From positions 62,001 through 126,000 of the forward strand of contig CAIONQ010000107.1 in NCBI GenBank assembly GCA_903859705.1: a stretch of 64,000 nucleotides of DNA. The letters are read 5' to 3'. Shown piece by piece: positions 17,423 through 27,959 of the stretch (its first letter is position 1; each line of letters starts with the position of its first letter). Source of the stretch: an uncultured Chthonomonas sp. GTDB lineage: Bacteria > Armatimonadota > Chthonomonadetes > Chthonomonadales > Chthonomonadaceae. The notes under the pieces were generated by a model, which worked only from the letters and a program-made list of their open reading frames with translations, did not search any database and was not told the DNA's origin. The translations under genes and the position numbers were made by a program.

Positions 17423-18565
17423 ATGAAATTAACTCTTAAAGCGGGGCCGCATGCCAGATGGAACTGCCCGGTAATTATTCCTGCCGGGGATGCCGCCAAC
17501 AATGTAGACATGTGGCAGTCCGAGGCGGGTACTCACTTGCCCGCGCAGCATCTCTCAAATGGCGATGCCGCCATCATAATCCCCTGTATAGCTGCAAATC
17601 ATGAACTCATTCTTACCCCTGTGCAGTCATCATCTCCCACTCACGGTGAGTCGGGCATGCACTTTGTTGTGTCCGAGCCCGGCGTCTTACAGTTGTGGTT
17701 TGGGCAACACCTGATTACAGCATACCGGCATTCTAATGTCGTACGCCCTTACTTCTTTCCCGTGCACAACCCTGATGGTGAGCGCCTCACGCGTTCGTAC
17801 CCGATGGAGGACGTTGACGGCGAGCATCGAGATCACCATCACCACAAATCCATATGGATAGCCCACGGTGATGTCAATGGAACGGACAACTGGAGTGAGG
17901 AACCAGAGCACGGCAGTACCCGGAATTTGAGCGTTTCTGTTCTTGAAGAGGGACCATTGCTTGCGAGGTTTGAAGCGAATGGATTGTGGTTAACAACTGC
18001 TGGCGAGCCGCTGCTATCTGAACATTTGACGGTTTCAGCTTGGCGAGGCAACGATGAGTTTACGCTGCTTGACTTTGATATTGCGCTAACGGCCGATCAA
18101 ACTGAGGGCGATGTCATTTTTGGAGACACAAAGGAAGGCGGCATTTTATCCGTGCGGGTGGCCAGTACCATGGATGGAAGGCACGGCGGGCAGATTGCCA
18201 GCGCGTATGGTGGCATAGGCGAGCGCGAATGCTGGGGCAAACCCTCACAATTCTGTAGTTACAGCGGTGCAACGGCCAATGGAATCGGCGGGATCGCTAT
18301 TTTGGAGCGGCAGGATAGTTTCCGCGCACCGGTAACCTGGCATGTTCGGGACTATGGCCTTATGACAGCAAATCCATTTGGCTATGCGGCGTTTACAGAT
18401 GGCAGATTAGATGGGACATTCAGCTTGAGTGTTGGCAAAAGCATCTGTTTCCATTACCGGATGGTGCTTCATTCCATTCCACAGGTAACAGAAACGTGCT
18501 ATCAGCTGTTTGCCGACTACGTGTTTCCGCCGCAGATAACCATTGAGCAACAGGAAGTTGGCTAA
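17423..18565 (+). CDS. DUF6807 / PmoA-like family protein
   Basis: Cytosolic protein of 380 residues from the family labelled methane-oxygenase PmoA-like (now DUF6807), which is not a methane monooxygenase. The signature region RPYFFPVHNPDGERLTRSYP continues into EDVDGEHRDHHHHKSIWI and HGDVNGTDNW. The His cluster in this loop is striking and typical. Later blocks are GDVIFGDTKEGG, LRVASTMDG-like VRVASTMDGRHGG, ECWGKPSQFCSYSG and a closing FHYRMVLHSI. Members occur with sugar epimerases and Gfo/Idh/MocA dehydrogenases in glycoside-catabolic loci; the reaction is unknown to me. Its stop overlaps that of the convergent TPR gene by three bases. Confidence 0.87.
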   Translation: MKLTLKAGPHARWNCPVIIPAGDAANNVDMWQSEAGTHLPAQHLSNGDAAIIIPCIAANHELILTPVQSSSPTHGESGMHFVVSEPGVLQLWFGQHLITAYRHSNVVRPYFFPVHNPDGERLTRSYPMEDVDGEHRDHHHHKSIWIAHGDVNGTDNWSEEPEHGSTRNLSVSVLEEGPLLARFEANGLWLTTAGEPLLSEHLTVSAWRGNDEFTLLDFDIALTADQTEGDVIFGDTKEGGILSVRVASTMDGRHGGQIASAYGGIGERECWGKPSQFCSYSGATANGIGGIAILERQDSFRAPVTWHVRDYGLMTANPFGYAAFTDGRLDGTFSLSVGKSICFHYRMVLHSIPQVTETCYQLFADYVFPPQITIEQQEVG

Positions 18566-19767
18566 AGGCGTCGGTTCCAGATTGAGCCATCCGGTATCAA
18601 ACCCGTACGCAGTCCGTTTCTTTTGTTAACTTCATCTGCAAGAAGCTTCTTCATTTGATCGTTTAGAGGTGTTGCGGCTTTCTTAGCTGCTTCGTTAAGG
18701 TCGTTAATGGCCGAGCGGATGTCGGACGGCATTCCGATCTTCAAACCAGCAACATACGCGGCTCTTGCATCTACCGGCTTATTCTGTACAGTGAAAGCTA
18801 GCCCGATGTTGAACTGAACATACGCAAGCGAACGATCAAGAGTCAGTGCTTTCTTGCTGGCAGTTATGGATTCCTGATATCTGCCCGCGCCGTACATGGC
18901 CCAGCCCATATTTCCCCAGGTATAGGCATCGTCCGGGGTTAGTTTTATTACCTTTCGGTACTCTTCTATCGCTTCGGTATGACTTCCGCAGGTGTCTAGA
19001 GTTTGCGCAAGCCCAGTATGTGCGAGCGGATCGTTTGGAGTGCGAGTAACCAGATCTCGCATTAGTTTTTCTGCCTCGGAGCGCCGCTTTAAGCCTGCAA
19101 GTGCGGTTGCCTGGCCAATAATGGCCTGTGCTGCGCCCGGTGCCAGCCGCAGAGCCGCTGAATACTCCTGCAGCGAAAGCTCGTGCTGGTTTAGCTGCTC
19201 GTAGACATCCGCCAGGGCCGCGTGGATATCCGGGCTATCGGGAGCGTATCCCAGCGCCGCAATAAATGAGTTTCGAGCATCCTCATATTGCTTGTCTTTA
19301 ACAAATGTAGATCCAATGCCAAACCGAGATGCTGTATCCTGTGCATTCAGCGCAACGGCATGGCGGAAAGCCTGCCTCGCAGTTTCGGTTTTATTGGAAT
19401 TTTGCAGCGCCGAACCGAGACCATTGTAGAATGCGCTGTTTCCGGGGCTGAGATCGATAAGGCGTCGGTACTCCTCTGCGGCATCATCAAATTTCCGCAA
19501 CTGCTGTAGCACAAGCGCCAGCAGAGCATGGCCCTCGATATCCTGAGGGTATCGGGCCGAATATTTCTTTAACACAGTCAATGCTTCTTCAAACTTTTTA
19601 TTACCAAGCATTGCTCGTGCCTGAGCGATGTCAGAAGGCGGCTGCGTGGTTCCTCCCTGGCCAGTAAACGGATTAACCTGGCCGTGTGCGGCGCTTGATA
19701 TGGACACACCAGTGCCTATAAGCGCTGCTAATGCAAGCTTTAAGAGATGGCCGGTTCTACCGTACAT
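18562..19767 (-). CDS. Secreted tetratricopeptide-repeat protein
   Basis: Protein of 401 residues with an N-terminal signal peptide (hydrophobic LLKLALAALIGTGVSISS, cleavage probably after AHG or SSA) and about nine TPR units from about residue 35 to 360. Examples are AEEYRRLIDLSPGNSAFYNG, QEYSAALRLAPGAAQAI and EEYRKVIKLTPDDAYTWGNM. TPRs form a scaffold for protein interaction, so a periplasmic or outer-surface assembly role is likely. ATG 19767 is chosen for its AGGAG 6 bases upstream and its good signal peptide. The upstream membrane gene overlaps this start by 11 bases, so the pair is coupled. It ends in a 3-base overlap with the convergent gene. Confidence 0.85.
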   Translation of the reverse strand: MYGRTGHLLKLALAALIGTGVSISSAAHGQVNPFTGQGGTTQPPSDIAQARAMLGNKKFEEALTVLKKYSARYPQDIEGHALLALVLQQLRKFDDAAEEYRRLIDLSPGNSAFYNGLGSALQNSNKTETARQAFRHAVALNAQDTASRFGIGSTFVKDKQYEDARNSFIAALGYAPDSPDIHAALADVYEQLNQHELSLQEYSAALRLAPGAAQAIIGQATALAGLKRRSEAEKLMRDLVTRTPNDPLAHTGLAQTLDTCGSHTEAIEEYRKVIKLTPDDAYTWGNMGWAMYGAGRYQESITASKKALTLDRSLAYVQFNIGLAFTVQNKPVDARAAYVAGLKIGMPSDIRSAINDLNEAAKKAATPLNDQMKKLLADEVNKRNGLRTGLIPDGSIWNRRL

Positions 19768-20221
19768 GAACGCTCCTGTTGCTGTAAGTCGAAACATCCG
19801 GCTGCATGGCACGCACGAATAGAAGTACCATTGAGGCCAGTAGCACAAGCAGTGCCGCTGTTACTGATACAGCCGGCAGGGGGCGGGAGTGTGAGAAGTG
19901 CGGTGCTTCATGCATGGAAGCTGCTCCATGCCTGGGTAGGATCCCAGATCTTCTGCCGCCATTCAGGAACCCGCCACCAGACGCTTTCCCATTGACTATT
20001 GCCTGTGAATTCTCGGTTGCTTGAATCGGCCACTTAATTCTCAGAGTTAGCGCCAGCAACGTAGTGGAAACCAGGGCATCAACCAGTAGCAGGTTGTGCA
20101 GTTTAGTAACATCTGGAGATTGCCTGCCGCCAAGAGTCCCTGGCAGCAGTGGCGGATTATCGAGTATCAAGAATGCAACAAACACTGCCAGAACTATAAT
20201 GAGTGCCTGCCTGAATCTCAT
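19757..20221 (-). CDS. Small two-helix membrane protein of unknown function
   Basis: Hypothetical protein, 154 residues. There is one hydrophobic helix near the start (RQALIIVLAVFVAFLIL), probably a second short one (VDALVSTTLLALTLRI) and a last one at about 125-140 (VTAALLVLLASMVLLFV). Between them lies a Gly/Arg/His-rich stretch of low conservation. ATG 20221 is preferred because GGAG lies a few bases upstream; a longer frame from 20296 exists. Its end overlaps the TPR gene by 11 bases, suggesting the two products act together at the membrane. I recognise no family. Confidence 0.6.
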   Translation of the reverse strand: MRFRQALIIVLAVFVAFLILDNPPLLPGTLGGRQSPDVTKLHNLLLVDALVSTTLLALTLRIKWPIQATENSQAIVNGKASGGGFLNGGRRSGILPRHGAASMHEAPHFSHSRPLPAVSVTAALLVLLASMVLLFVRAMQPDVSTYSNRSVHVR

Positions 20222-20287
20222 ACCCTCTCCGATCTGCGACATGTTTGGCCACAAATTGTCCGAATAGATTTGATCCCGTATGCGTTT

Positions 20288-20293
20288 ATTATA
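20288..20293 (-). promoter_or_regulatory. Candidate -10 element for the membrane/TPR operon
   Basis: Perfect TATAAT on the minus strand, giving a leader of about 60 bases before ATG 20221. I see no good -35 at 16-18 bases. Confidence 0.4.
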
Positions 20294-20362
20294 CATAATG
20301 AGTGATCTGCTATCTTCATTTACTTACGTCTGGCCTCCTTCTGGCTGCCAACCGGACAAACT

Positions 20363-21832
20363 ATGCTTCTTTCACGATTTCGTAACACTAATATCTTCAT
20401 CATACTGTGCTGGCTGTGTTTGTTGGCGCAATTGCCTGCGCAATCGGATCGGAATACAGCCGCAGGGCGGGTTCAAAAAAGTATAGATAGCATCCTGGCA
20501 ACACCGGTGCTCTCCAGTGGTTTCCAGGGGGTGGCCATCGCTCGGGCGGATACCGGACAATATTTGTACAAAAAACTGGCAACGCATGTTTTTGTGCCAG
20601 CATCGAATAACAAGCTCCTTACAGGCTCTGCGGCGCTCTCTATTCTTGGTGCTGGGTATCGATACAAGACAGTGATTAGATCTGCCGGCGAGTTTGACCG
20701 CGAAACTGGCATCGTTGCGGGCAACCTGGAAATTATTGGATCTGGAGACCCCGTATTGGGCACGACAGATCTGATTGCGCTGGCAAAACAAGCGGCTTCG
20801 GCCGGAGTAAAGACAGTGAAGGGTGCTGTTGTGTGCGATGTAACCCGTTTTGATTCACAGCCGCTCGGAAGTTCCTGGGAGTGGGATGATGAGCCGTACT
20901 ACTATGCCGCACAGATATCGGCACTGAATGTTGATAGGAATGTAGCCACGGTTGTAGTAACGGGTGGTAGGCAGGAAGGCGACATGCCTACCATTTCGGT
21001 ATCTCCATTACAGGATATCTACAAAATCAAGTGTGCTGCAACTACGGCTCAAACCTCGGACCACAAAGCTCACCTTGAAATAACTCGTGAGCGGGCAGCG
21101 AATGTGCTTGTAATAAGCGGCAAGGTGCCACCCGGTACCTCCAACTCACCGGAACAGATAACCTTTGAAAAGCCAGAGGAAATAGCGCTGCGGGTATTTA
21201 CTGAAGCGTTGCAAAAGGCAGGAGTAACAGTTGAAGGGGGCGATATTGCCAATACTGGCAAGGCAGGAGTTACCATTGTAGAGCATATGTCCCCACCCCT
21301 CTCCCAGATACTTTCTCTAATGAATAAACCAAGCGACAATATGATTGCAGAATGCCTGCTAAAAACGGTTGGCGCGGCAAACGGCGGTGTTGGTACGGCA
21401 GGTGCGGGAGGCAGCGGAGCACAGGCTGCCCGCAAGTGGCTGCTTTCGATAGGTTTAGTGGGCGGCCAGTTGAACCAGGTAGATGGCTCTGGCATGGCGC
21501 GCCAAAATGCGGTTTCGCCAGATAATCTTGTACGCTTGCTGCTATACTGGCGGAAGCGGCCAGAGTATTCTGTATGGTACAACTCTTTGCCCGTTGCAGG
21601 CATAGACGGCACGCTTAAGTCGAGAATGAAGGGGACGCCGGCATATAACAACTGCCATGCGAAAACGGGCTCCCTCTCCCAGGTGAGCTGCCTCTCCGGA
21701 TATGTAACCTCAGCCGACGGCGTTCCTCTCGTTTTCTCAATCATGACCAACGCTCAGATCGGAAGCGTTCGGCCGTGCATGGCAGCACAGAATAGCATTG
21801 TTGAGATGCTTGCATCGCTCAAACTGCGATAA
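20363..21832 (+). CDS. dacB: D-alanyl-D-alanine carboxypeptidase/endopeptidase, PBP4 (peptidase S13)
   Basis: Periplasmic penicillin-binding protein that trims or cleaves peptidoglycan cross-links, 489 residues. It has a signal peptide (hydrophobic FIILCWLCLLAQLPAQ). The three active-site motifs of the serine-penicillin-recognition fold are visible: SxxK as SNNK at 81-84, SxN as SDNMIAE at about 328, and KTG as HAKTGSLS at about 431. The large insertion between the first two motifs is typical of PBP4/DacB. The C-terminal LSGYVTSADGVPLVFSIM strand also fits. It is transcribed alone, divergent from the membrane/TPR pair. Confidence 0.94.
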   Translation: MLLSRFRNTNIFIILCWLCLLAQLPAQSDRNTAAGRVQKSIDSILATPVLSSGFQGVAIARADTGQYLYKKLATHVFVPASNNKLLTGSAALSILGAGYRYKTVIRSAGEFDRETGIVAGNLEIIGSGDPVLGTTDLIALAKQAASAGVKTVKGAVVCDVTRFDSQPLGSSWEWDDEPYYYAAQISALNVDRNVATVVVTGGRQEGDMPTISVSPLQDIYKIKCAATTAQTSDHKAHLEITRERAANVLVISGKVPPGTSNSPEQITFEKPEEIALRVFTEALQKAGVTVEGGDIANTGKAGVTIVEHMSPPLSQILSLMNKPSDNMIAECLLKTVGAANGGVGTAGAGGSGAQAARKWLLSIGLVGGQLNQVDGSGMARQNAVSPDNLVRLLLYWRKRPEYSVWYNSLPVAGIDGTLKSRMKGTPAYNNCHAKTGSLSQVSCLSGYVTSADGVPLVFSIMTNAQIGSVRPCMAAQNSIVEMLASLKLR

Positions 21833-21872
21833 CGGTAGCAATACACATCATTCATAGAAAAAGTAGATCCAT

Positions 21873-22997
21873 ATGGTATCCAACACGAATGTATCCGGGG
21901 TTAGTAAAGCTGCTGTTATGCCGTCGCCAGGTCGCCCGGTAGAGGTTCGAAGTTACAATTTGCCGCCTCTGGAGCCCGGCTCCGCGCTGTTTCGCACAAT
22001 TGCTTCTGAAGTGTGCGGAACCGACGTGCACTTGTGGCATGGTCGCCTTGCCGGCGTGCCCTACCCTCTTATCCCCGGGCATGTTAGCGTTGGTGTGTTG
22101 GAGCATACAGAGGGCGATTTGCGGGATGTCAACGGAACGGCCCTACGCACTGGCGATACTGTTACGTTTCTGGATGTTATTGGCACCTGTAATGCATGCT
22201 GGTACTGCCTTGTAGCCCATGCCTCAACACGCTGCCCACATCGCAAGGTATACGGCATCACTCTTGGCGCCGAGGATGGTCCGGGGTTGGCAGGCGGATG
22301 GAGTGAAGTAATCTACTTGCGGCCGGGTACCCGTATACTCCGCTTACCAAAAAACGTATCGCCGGATACCTGGATCGGTGGCGGATGTGGCCTGCCAACT
22401 GCCATCCACGCTATCGAACTTGCAAGCATCAAACTCGCAGACCGGGTGCTGGTACAGGGCTCAGGGCCAGTAGGCTTAAGCTGTGCCGCGCTTGCTTTAC
22501 TCAGTGGAGCTTCATGGGTAGGAGTTATTGGTGCCCCTGCAGATCGCCTCGCAGCAGCAGTGCGCATTGGGATAGATTTTACTATTGATGTAACCGCCAC
22601 AACTCCTGCTGCACGCAAGGCGGCTGTGTTGGACGCCACAGGCGGAATTGGACCGGATATTGTAATCGAAGCATCTGGCAACCCTATGGCCGTGCCGGAA
22701 GGATGTGAACTCACGAGGGATGCTGGCAGATACGTTATTGTTGGTCAATACACGGATAACGGAGATGTTGGCATGAACCCACATCTACAGATCAACAAGA
22801 AGCACCTTGAAATTCGAGGCTGTTGGGGATCTGATTTTTCACATGTTTATCGGGCTATAGAAGTTCAACGCCGTTTCGACAGGCAGATCCGATGGTCCGA
22901 GTTTATCTCCAGGCGTTACGGCCTGGCGGATACCGAGGCCGCTATGAACGATGTTGCCGCCGGGCGTGTAGTGAAGGCCGTGGTAATGCCAGTATAA
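21873..22997 (+). CDS. Zinc-dependent medium-chain alcohol dehydrogenase
   Basis: NAD(P)-dependent dehydrogenase of the MDR superfamily, 374 residues. Catalytic zinc ligands are Cys48 (CGTD) and His70, and the structural-zinc lobe has Cys106, Cys109, Cys112 and Cys121. The Rossmann motif is VLVQGSGPVGLSCAAL. An unusual feature is that the normally conserved Glu after the catalytic His (GHE) is Val71 here (GHVSVG). The end resembles sugar- or polyol-dehydrogenase members such as sorbitol or threonine dehydrogenase. The substrate is not predictable. It stands 41 bases after dacB on the same strand and is convergent with the ankyrin gene. Confidence 0.87.
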   Translation: MVSNTNVSGVSKAAVMPSPGRPVEVRSYNLPPLEPGSALFRTIASEVCGTDVHLWHGRLAGVPYPLIPGHVSVGVLEHTEGDLRDVNGTALRTGDTVTFLDVIGTCNACWYCLVAHASTRCPHRKVYGITLGAEDGPGLAGGWSEVIYLRPGTRILRLPKNVSPDTWIGGGCGLPTAIHAIELASIKLADRVLVQGSGPVGLSCAALALLSGASWVGVIGAPADRLAAAVRIGIDFTIDVTATTPAARKAAVLDATGGIGPDIVIEASGNPMAVPEGCELTRDAGRYVIVGQYTDNGDVGMNPHLQINKKHLEIRGCWGSDFSHVYRAIEVQRRFDRQIRWSEFISRRYGLADTEAAMNDVAAGRVVKAVVMPV

Positions 22998-23030
22998 GAT
23001 CTGGCAAATTGGTGCTTGAAGCGCCCAATG

Positions 23031-24122
23031 CTAATACGCAGCTCCATGTGACCGCAGCATACTTACAACTCTGCTCGATCCGGCTTCCTGCCTTGGGCGA
23101 TCCAGAATAGCCAGATCCAGAGCGGTTTGCCCATTGGAATTACGAGAATTGATGTTTACACCCTGTGCCTGCAGCCACGGTATTACACGCAGATCATCGT
23201 TAACGAGTGCCAGCATGATTGCTGTTGTTCCACCAAACCCAACGGCACGCACATCACCACCAGCTACCACCAATTTCTGAATAGTCTCAAGGCTGCAACT
23301 CTCGCAAGCCCAAAGTGTCGCTGTAAACTTGCCGGTGTCCCTTGCCTTTACGTCCGCTCCCTGCTCAATGAGCCTGATCACCGAAGCGTCCATACCCTTT
23401 CTTGCTGCAATCATAAGTGGAGTTGAACCGTCTTTATCTCTCGCAAGAAGATTTGCCCCATGTTTGTGTAACACATCAAGCTTGTCTGGAAGCGCAAAGA
23501 AAACCGCGCTTCTTCCGGAATTTCGGTCCGTGGTTTCAACGTTAATGCCATGAGACAACAGCGTACGGGTATCAATTGCATCTGCATCGAGTAAGGACTC
23601 AGCGACTATGGATTCCGGATGCCTTCGCAGAAGTGCATCCAGTACCCTGTGATGATGAAAGGATACTATCTGCCGAAACAGCATAGGGAGATTATCTGGG
23701 TGGCGATCCAGGGCCCCGCTTTCTATTAACTTAACTGCAAGTCGCTGAAAAGTGTCCTCTTCAACACCGACTGCGGGCGCATCGAGGCGCGACTCAGTAT
23801 TTGCCAACCCATAAAGCACATCAATCGATACAAATGGTTTATAGGTATCGGCAGTCTGCCCAGCCGGTGTGGGCCAATTAATGGCGTCTCTCAGCTTTTG
23901 TATCACACTCGGTTCGTTATCTGGGTCCCTCTTAACTGCTGATGCATCTGCCCCCGCATTTAATGTATCGAGCGCTGCCGCATACTTACGAGCTTCAATA
24001 TCGCCAATCATTCGCGTATTCAAACGCTCTTTCCGGTAAACCACGAATGTTATTGAGACGATCATGCAGAGGAATAGTAGGAGCAGTATTCCGGTGACTT
24101 TCTGCCATTTCCTGGTTTGCAT
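23031..24122 (-). CDS. Membrane-anchored ankyrin-repeat protein
   Basis: Protein of 363 residues. A single N-terminal transmembrane anchor (GILLLLFLCMIVSITFVVY, about 11-29) precedes a 130-residue alpha-helical region without a known domain. At least four ankyrin units follow, from about residue 200 to the end. Examples are GANLLARDKDGSTPLMIAA, IEQGADVKARDTGKFTATL and GVNINSRNSNGQTALDLAI. Orientation would place the repeats outside the cytoplasm if the N-terminus stays inside. Ankyrin proteins of this kind mediate binding; the partner is not evident from neighbours. The start has GGAG 10 bases upstream, a little far. Confidence 0.8.
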   Translation of the reverse strand: MQTRKWQKVTGILLLLFLCMIVSITFVVYRKERLNTRMIGDIEARKYAAALDTLNAGADASAVKRDPDNEPSVIQKLRDAINWPTPAGQTADTYKPFVSIDVLYGLANTESRLDAPAVGVEEDTFQRLAVKLIESGALDRHPDNLPMLFRQIVSFHHHRVLDALLRRHPESIVAESLLDADAIDTRTLLSHGINVETTDRNSGRSAVFFALPDKLDVLHKHGANLLARDKDGSTPLMIAARKGMDASVIRLIEQGADVKARDTGKFTATLWACESCSLETIQKLVVAGGDVRAVGFGGTTAIMLALVNDDLRVIPWLQAQGVNINSRNSNGQTALDLAILDRPRQEAGSSRVVSMLRSHGAAY

Positions 24123-24186
24123 TACTTATGATCTCCCGGTAGTTCTGCCCCAAGTACCGTAATTTTATGATTGGCACCTGGCTAAG

Positions 24187-24223
24187 CCAAAACGGGCAAT
24201 GGAACCATTCCATTGCCCGTTTT
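24187..24223 (-). terminator. Strong intrinsic terminator downstream of metH
   Basis: Perfect 17-bp hairpin (24187-24203 with 24207-24223) with a 3-base loop. The outer stem is AAAACGGGC on one side and GCCCGTTTT on the other, so it can work on either strand. It lies 38 bases past the metH stop and upstream of the ankyrin gene. Confidence 0.85.
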
Positions 24224-24260
24224 GTCATCTTTATATCTGCCGCCTACTCAGTTTCAGCGG

Positions 24261-27200
24261 TTATGGCACATAGTTGAGATTAGGTGCCAGCCACTTCTCA
24301 GTAATTTCCACAGGCTGGCCTTTACGGCGGGAGTAATCTTCCACTTGATCACGGGAGATTTTGCCAACCGGGAAATACCTCGCGGCTGGATGAGCGAAGT
24401 AGAGGCCGCTTACAGAGCTTGCCGGGTACATTGCAAACGACTCCGTAAGGCTGATGCCCGTGTTGTTTTCGGCATCCAGCAGATCCCACAGGGTGGCTTT
24501 TTCGGTGTGATCCGGGCAGGCCGGGTATCCCGGTGCAGGGCGAATACCACGGTATCGTTCGCGAATGAAGTCTTCGGTGCTCAGTTCTTCTGTTAGCCCA
24601 TAGCCCCAGGTATCTCTAGCCTTTTTGTGCAGCATCTCCGCAAAGGCTTCGGCCAATCTATCCGCCAGCGCCTCGGTCATGATCGCGTTGTAGTCATCAT
24701 GGTCTGCACGGAAGCGGGCGGTAATGGCCTCAATCCCCTTGCCCGTTGTAACCGCAAAGGCTCCGATATAGTCTGGCAGTCCGGTCGATTTTGGCGCAAC
24801 GAAGTCAGCAAGGCTATAATTCACACTATCGTCGCCCTGCTTGTCCGCCTGCTGCCTTAGCGAATAGAGCGTTGTGCGGACCACGCTCCTGGTTGCATCG
24901 GTATAGATTTCTATATCGTCGCCAACTGCATTTGCCGGGTAGAAACCTATAACTCCAGAAGCCTTGAGCTCTCCCCCGGCAACCAATTCCTCAAGTAGCT
25001 TCAGCGCATCCTTGTGGAGTTCTGCCGCCTGAACTCCCACTACTGGGTCGGTCAGAATGTCTGGGTATCGCCCTCGGAGCTCCCAGGAGTGGAAGAACGG
25101 AGACCAATCGATATAGGGCACCAGTTCGCTAAGCGGAACATCCGAAAGAACCTGGACACCGGTGAAAGCTGGCTCCAGCACATCTTCTGCGCGCCACACG
25201 ATTGGAGTACGGCGCCTTCTTGCAGTTTCGAGCGTAAGCATATTACGCTCTTTCTGCCGGTTTGCAAAGTCTATGCGTAGCTTCTCCTGGTCGATCCGGT
25301 TGTTCTGCACATAGGCTTCCTTGTTATCGGTGCTTAGCAGGCTTGAAACCACGCCAACCGCCCGTGAAGCATCCGTTACGTGCACAACTGGCCCAGAATA
25401 GCTTGGTGCAATCTTAACGGCTGTATGTGGCTTGCTTGTGGTAGCGCCACCAATAAGCAATGGTATCTCGAACCCGGTGCGCTTCATCTCGGCAGCAACA
25501 TGGGTCATCTCGTCCAGCGATGGAGTGATCAAGCCACTCAGGCCAATGATATGAACGCCGTACTCTTTTGCTGCGGCCAATATCTTATCGCAGGGCACCA
25601 TAACTCCGAGGTCTATCACTTCGTAGTTGTTACAGCCAAGCACCACGCCAACAATGTTCTTGCCGATGTCGTGAACATCGCCCTTAACCGTGGCAAGTAG
25701 TATCTTGCCCTGTGCGCTCGTTACCTCGCCTGCCGCCGCCCGTGCTGCTTTTTCGGCCTCCATATACGGCAGAAGCACCGCAACGGCCTTTTTCATTACC
25801 CGCGCACTGCGTACCACCTGCGGCAGGAACATTTTGCCGGCGCCAAAGAGCTCGCCAACTATGTTCATACCATCCATCAGTGGACCCTCGATGATGTTTA
25901 GTGGCCGATCATACTGCAGGCGTGCCTCTTCTACATCGGCATCTATAAACTCGACGATACCATGCACCAGTGCGTGTGAAAGACGGCTCTCTACGCTTGC
26001 CTGTCGCCATGCATCGTTCTTAACTTGTGCTTTGCCTGCCTGCCCCTTTACGGTTTCTGCAAACACCAGCAGGCGTTCAGTTGCGTCGGTGCGTCGGTTC
26101 AAAAGCACGTCTTCTATTAAGCCAAGCAGTTCTGCGGGCACATCTTCATACACGGCTAACTGCCCGGCATTTACGATTCCCATATCCAGCCCGGCCTGAA
26201 TGGCGTGGTAAAGGAAGGCGGAGTGCATGGCTTCGCGAACCACGTTGTTGCCACGGAATGAGAAGGAGATGTTGGAAATACCGCCGCTAACCATACAGCC
26301 CGGAAGAGTCTGCTTGATTATGCGAGTGGCCTCGATAAAGTTTACAGCATAGTTGTTGTGCTCTTCAATGCCCGTTGCCACCGTGAGAACGTTGGGATCA
26401 AAAACGATGTCTCGAGGTGGAAAACCTATCTCCCGAGTCAGAATGTTATAGGCGCGTGTACATATCTCAACCTTACGTTGGATGGTATCTGCCTGCCCCT
26501 GCTCATCAAAGGCCATCACAACCACACCGGCGCCATATAGCCTTACCAGCCTGGCCTGTTCCTTAAACTTCTCCTCACCTTCCTTAAGGCTAATTGAGTT
26601 TACAAGCCCCTTGCCCTGAACGCACTTAAGGCCCGCTTCCAGCACTTCCCACTTAGAGCTATCCAGCATAATGGGTACGCGCGAAATTGAGTCGTCCGGG
26701 CCAACAAGGTTTAAGAAGCGCGTCATGGCGTCCACGCCATCCAGCATGCCCTCGTCCATGTTTATATCAATGATGCTGGCACCATTCTCAACTTGCTGCC
26801 GGGCAATGGCAAGCGCTGCTTCATAATCGCCGGCAAGAATAAGCTTTGCAAATTTTGGAGAACCAGTTACGTTTGTGCGCTCACCGATGTTTACGAAGTT
26901 TGTTTCCGGGCGTATTGTTAGCGCTTCTAAGCCACTGAAGCGTGCATAGTCTGTAATGGTAGGAAGTGTTCGAGGTGTAGCGCCTGCAACGGCATCGGCA
27001 ATTGCCTGTATGTGTGCTGGGGTTGTGCCACAGCAGCCGCCAACGATGTTGAGCCAGCCGTTACCGGCCCACTCTTTCAACAAGGGCGCCATATCTCGAG
27101 GCACCAGATCGTAACCTGTTTCCGCAAGCGGGTTTGGTAGGCCGGCGTTGGGGTACGCGCTTACGTAAATAGGCGCGATGTTGGAGAGCTCTTCGATGTA

Positions 27201-27959
27201 TGGCCGCAGTTGATCCGGGCCGAATGCGCAGTTAAGCCCAACGCTTAGCAGCGGTACATGCGAAATAGAGTTCCAGAATGCCTCCAGAGTTTGGCCAGAC
27301 ATTGTTCGGCCGCTCACATCCAGAAACAGGCTGGCCATTATCGGCACTTCTCGGCCACTATCCTTAAAATACTTTTGCACTGCGAACAGTGCAGCCTTTA
27401 AGTTAAGCGTATCGAATGTGGTTTCTGCCAGAATGAGATCTACGCCGCCATCCATCAGGCCGCGAACCTGCTCATAATAGGATTCCATCACCTGGTCGAA
27501 AGTAACGGTACGCTTCCCGGGGTCGTTTACATCCACGCCAATGGAAAGCGCTCGGTTCATCGGGCCAAGGGCGCCAGCAACAAATCGCCTTCGATTAGAA
27601 GAACCCACCGCTTCGTCAACGGCCTGCTTTGCAAGCTGTGCGGCAGTGACATTCATCTCATAAACCAGGTCTTCCATTTCAAAATCCGCCATGCTCACGG
27701 AGTTTGCGCTGAACGTGTTGGTTTCGATAATGTCTGCGCCGGCAGCAATGTATTGAGAGTGGATATCCTTAATTATGTCTGGCCTAACCAGCATAAGGGC
27801 TTCATTGTTGTTTTTCAGATCAATTGAGTGGTTCTTGAAACGCTCACCCCGGTAATCTGCCTCACCCAATTTGTGTCTTTGTATCATTGTTCCCATAGCG
27901 CCATCTATTATTAAAATGCGCTGCTGAAGAAGTTCAACTATGGGGTGAGATCGGTTCAC
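24261..27959 (-). CDS. metH: Cobalamin-dependent methionine synthase
   Basis: Transfers methyl from 5-methyltetrahydrofolate to homocysteine through methylcobalamin. At 1232 residues it is full length (E. coli MetH is about 1227). Domain order: homocysteine-binding barrel (about 1-330) with zinc ligands in GLNCAFGP and VGGCCGTTP; folate barrel (about 350-630) from [13 protein letters not shown]; cap and cobalamin domain (about 650-890) with the base-off motif DVHDIG at about 760 and [12 protein letters not shown]-type follow-up; C-terminal reactivation domain with [12 protein letters not shown] and the SAM-binding DTWGYG block. ATG 27959 fits [20 protein letters not shown]. It is monocistronic, with a hairpin terminator behind it. 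No metF is nearby. Confidence 0.98.
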   Translation of the reverse strand: MNRSHPIVELLQQRILIIDGAMGTMIQRHKLGEADYRGERFKNHSIDLKNNNEALMLVRPDIIKDIHSQYIAAGADIIETNTFSANSVSMADFEMEDLVYEMNVTAAQLAKQAVDEAVGSSNRRRFVAGALGPMNRALSIGVDVNDPGKRTVTFDQVMESYYEQVRGLMDGGVDLILAETTFDTLNLKAALFAVQKYFKDSGREVPIMASLFLDVSGRTMSGQTLEAFWNSISHVPLLSVGLNCAFGPDQLRPYIEELSNIAPIYVSAYPNAGLPNPLAETGYDLVPRDMAPLLKEWAGNGWLNIVGGCCGTTPAHIQAIADAVAGATPRTLPTITDYARFSGLEALTIRPETNFVNIGERTNVTGSPKFAKLILAGDYEAALAIARQQVENGASIIDINMDEGMLDGVDAMTRFLNLVGPDDSISRVPIMLDSSKWEVLEAGLKCVQGKGLVNSISLKEGEEKFKEQARLVRLYGAGVVVMAFDEQGQADTIQRKVEICTRAYNILTREIGFPPRDIVFDPNVLTVATGIEEHNNYAVNFIEATRIIKQTLPGCMVSGGISNISFSFRGNNVVREAMHSAFLYHAIQAGLDMGIVNAGQLAVYEDVPAELLGLIEDVLLNRRTDATERLLVFAETVKGQAGKAQVKNDAWRQASVESRLSHALVHGIVEFIDADVEEARLQYDRPLNIIEGPLMDGMNIVGELFGAGKMFLPQVVRSARVMKKAVAVLLPYMEAEKAARAAAGEVTSAQGKILLATVKGDVHDIGKNIVGVVLGCNNYEVIDLGVMVPCDKILAAAKEYGVHIIGLSGLITPSLDEMTHVAAEMKRTGFEIPLLIGGATTSKPHTAVKIAPSYSGPVVHVTDASRAVGVVSSLLSTDNKEAYVQNNRIDQEKLRIDFANRQKERNMLTLETARRRRTPIVWRAEDVLEPAFTGVQVLSDVPLSELVPYIDWSPFFHSWELRGRYPDILTDPVVGVQAAELHKDALKLLEELVAGGELKASGVIGFYPANAVGDDIEIYTDATRSVVRTTLYSLRQQADKQGDDSVNYSLADFVAPKSTGLPDYIGAFAVTTGKGIEAITARFRADHDDYNAIMTEALADRLAEAFAEMLHKKARDTWGYGLTEELSTEDFIRERYRGIRPAPGYPACPDHTEKATLWDLLDAENNTGISLTESFAMYPASSVSGLYFAHPAARYFPVGKISRDQVEDYSRRKGQPVEITEKWLAPNLNYVP

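Noticed and set aside
21070-21750. 226-codon minus-strand frame inside dacB
   Set aside because: Antisense to the conserved SDN and KTG motifs of PBP4; composition is typical of a shadow frame.
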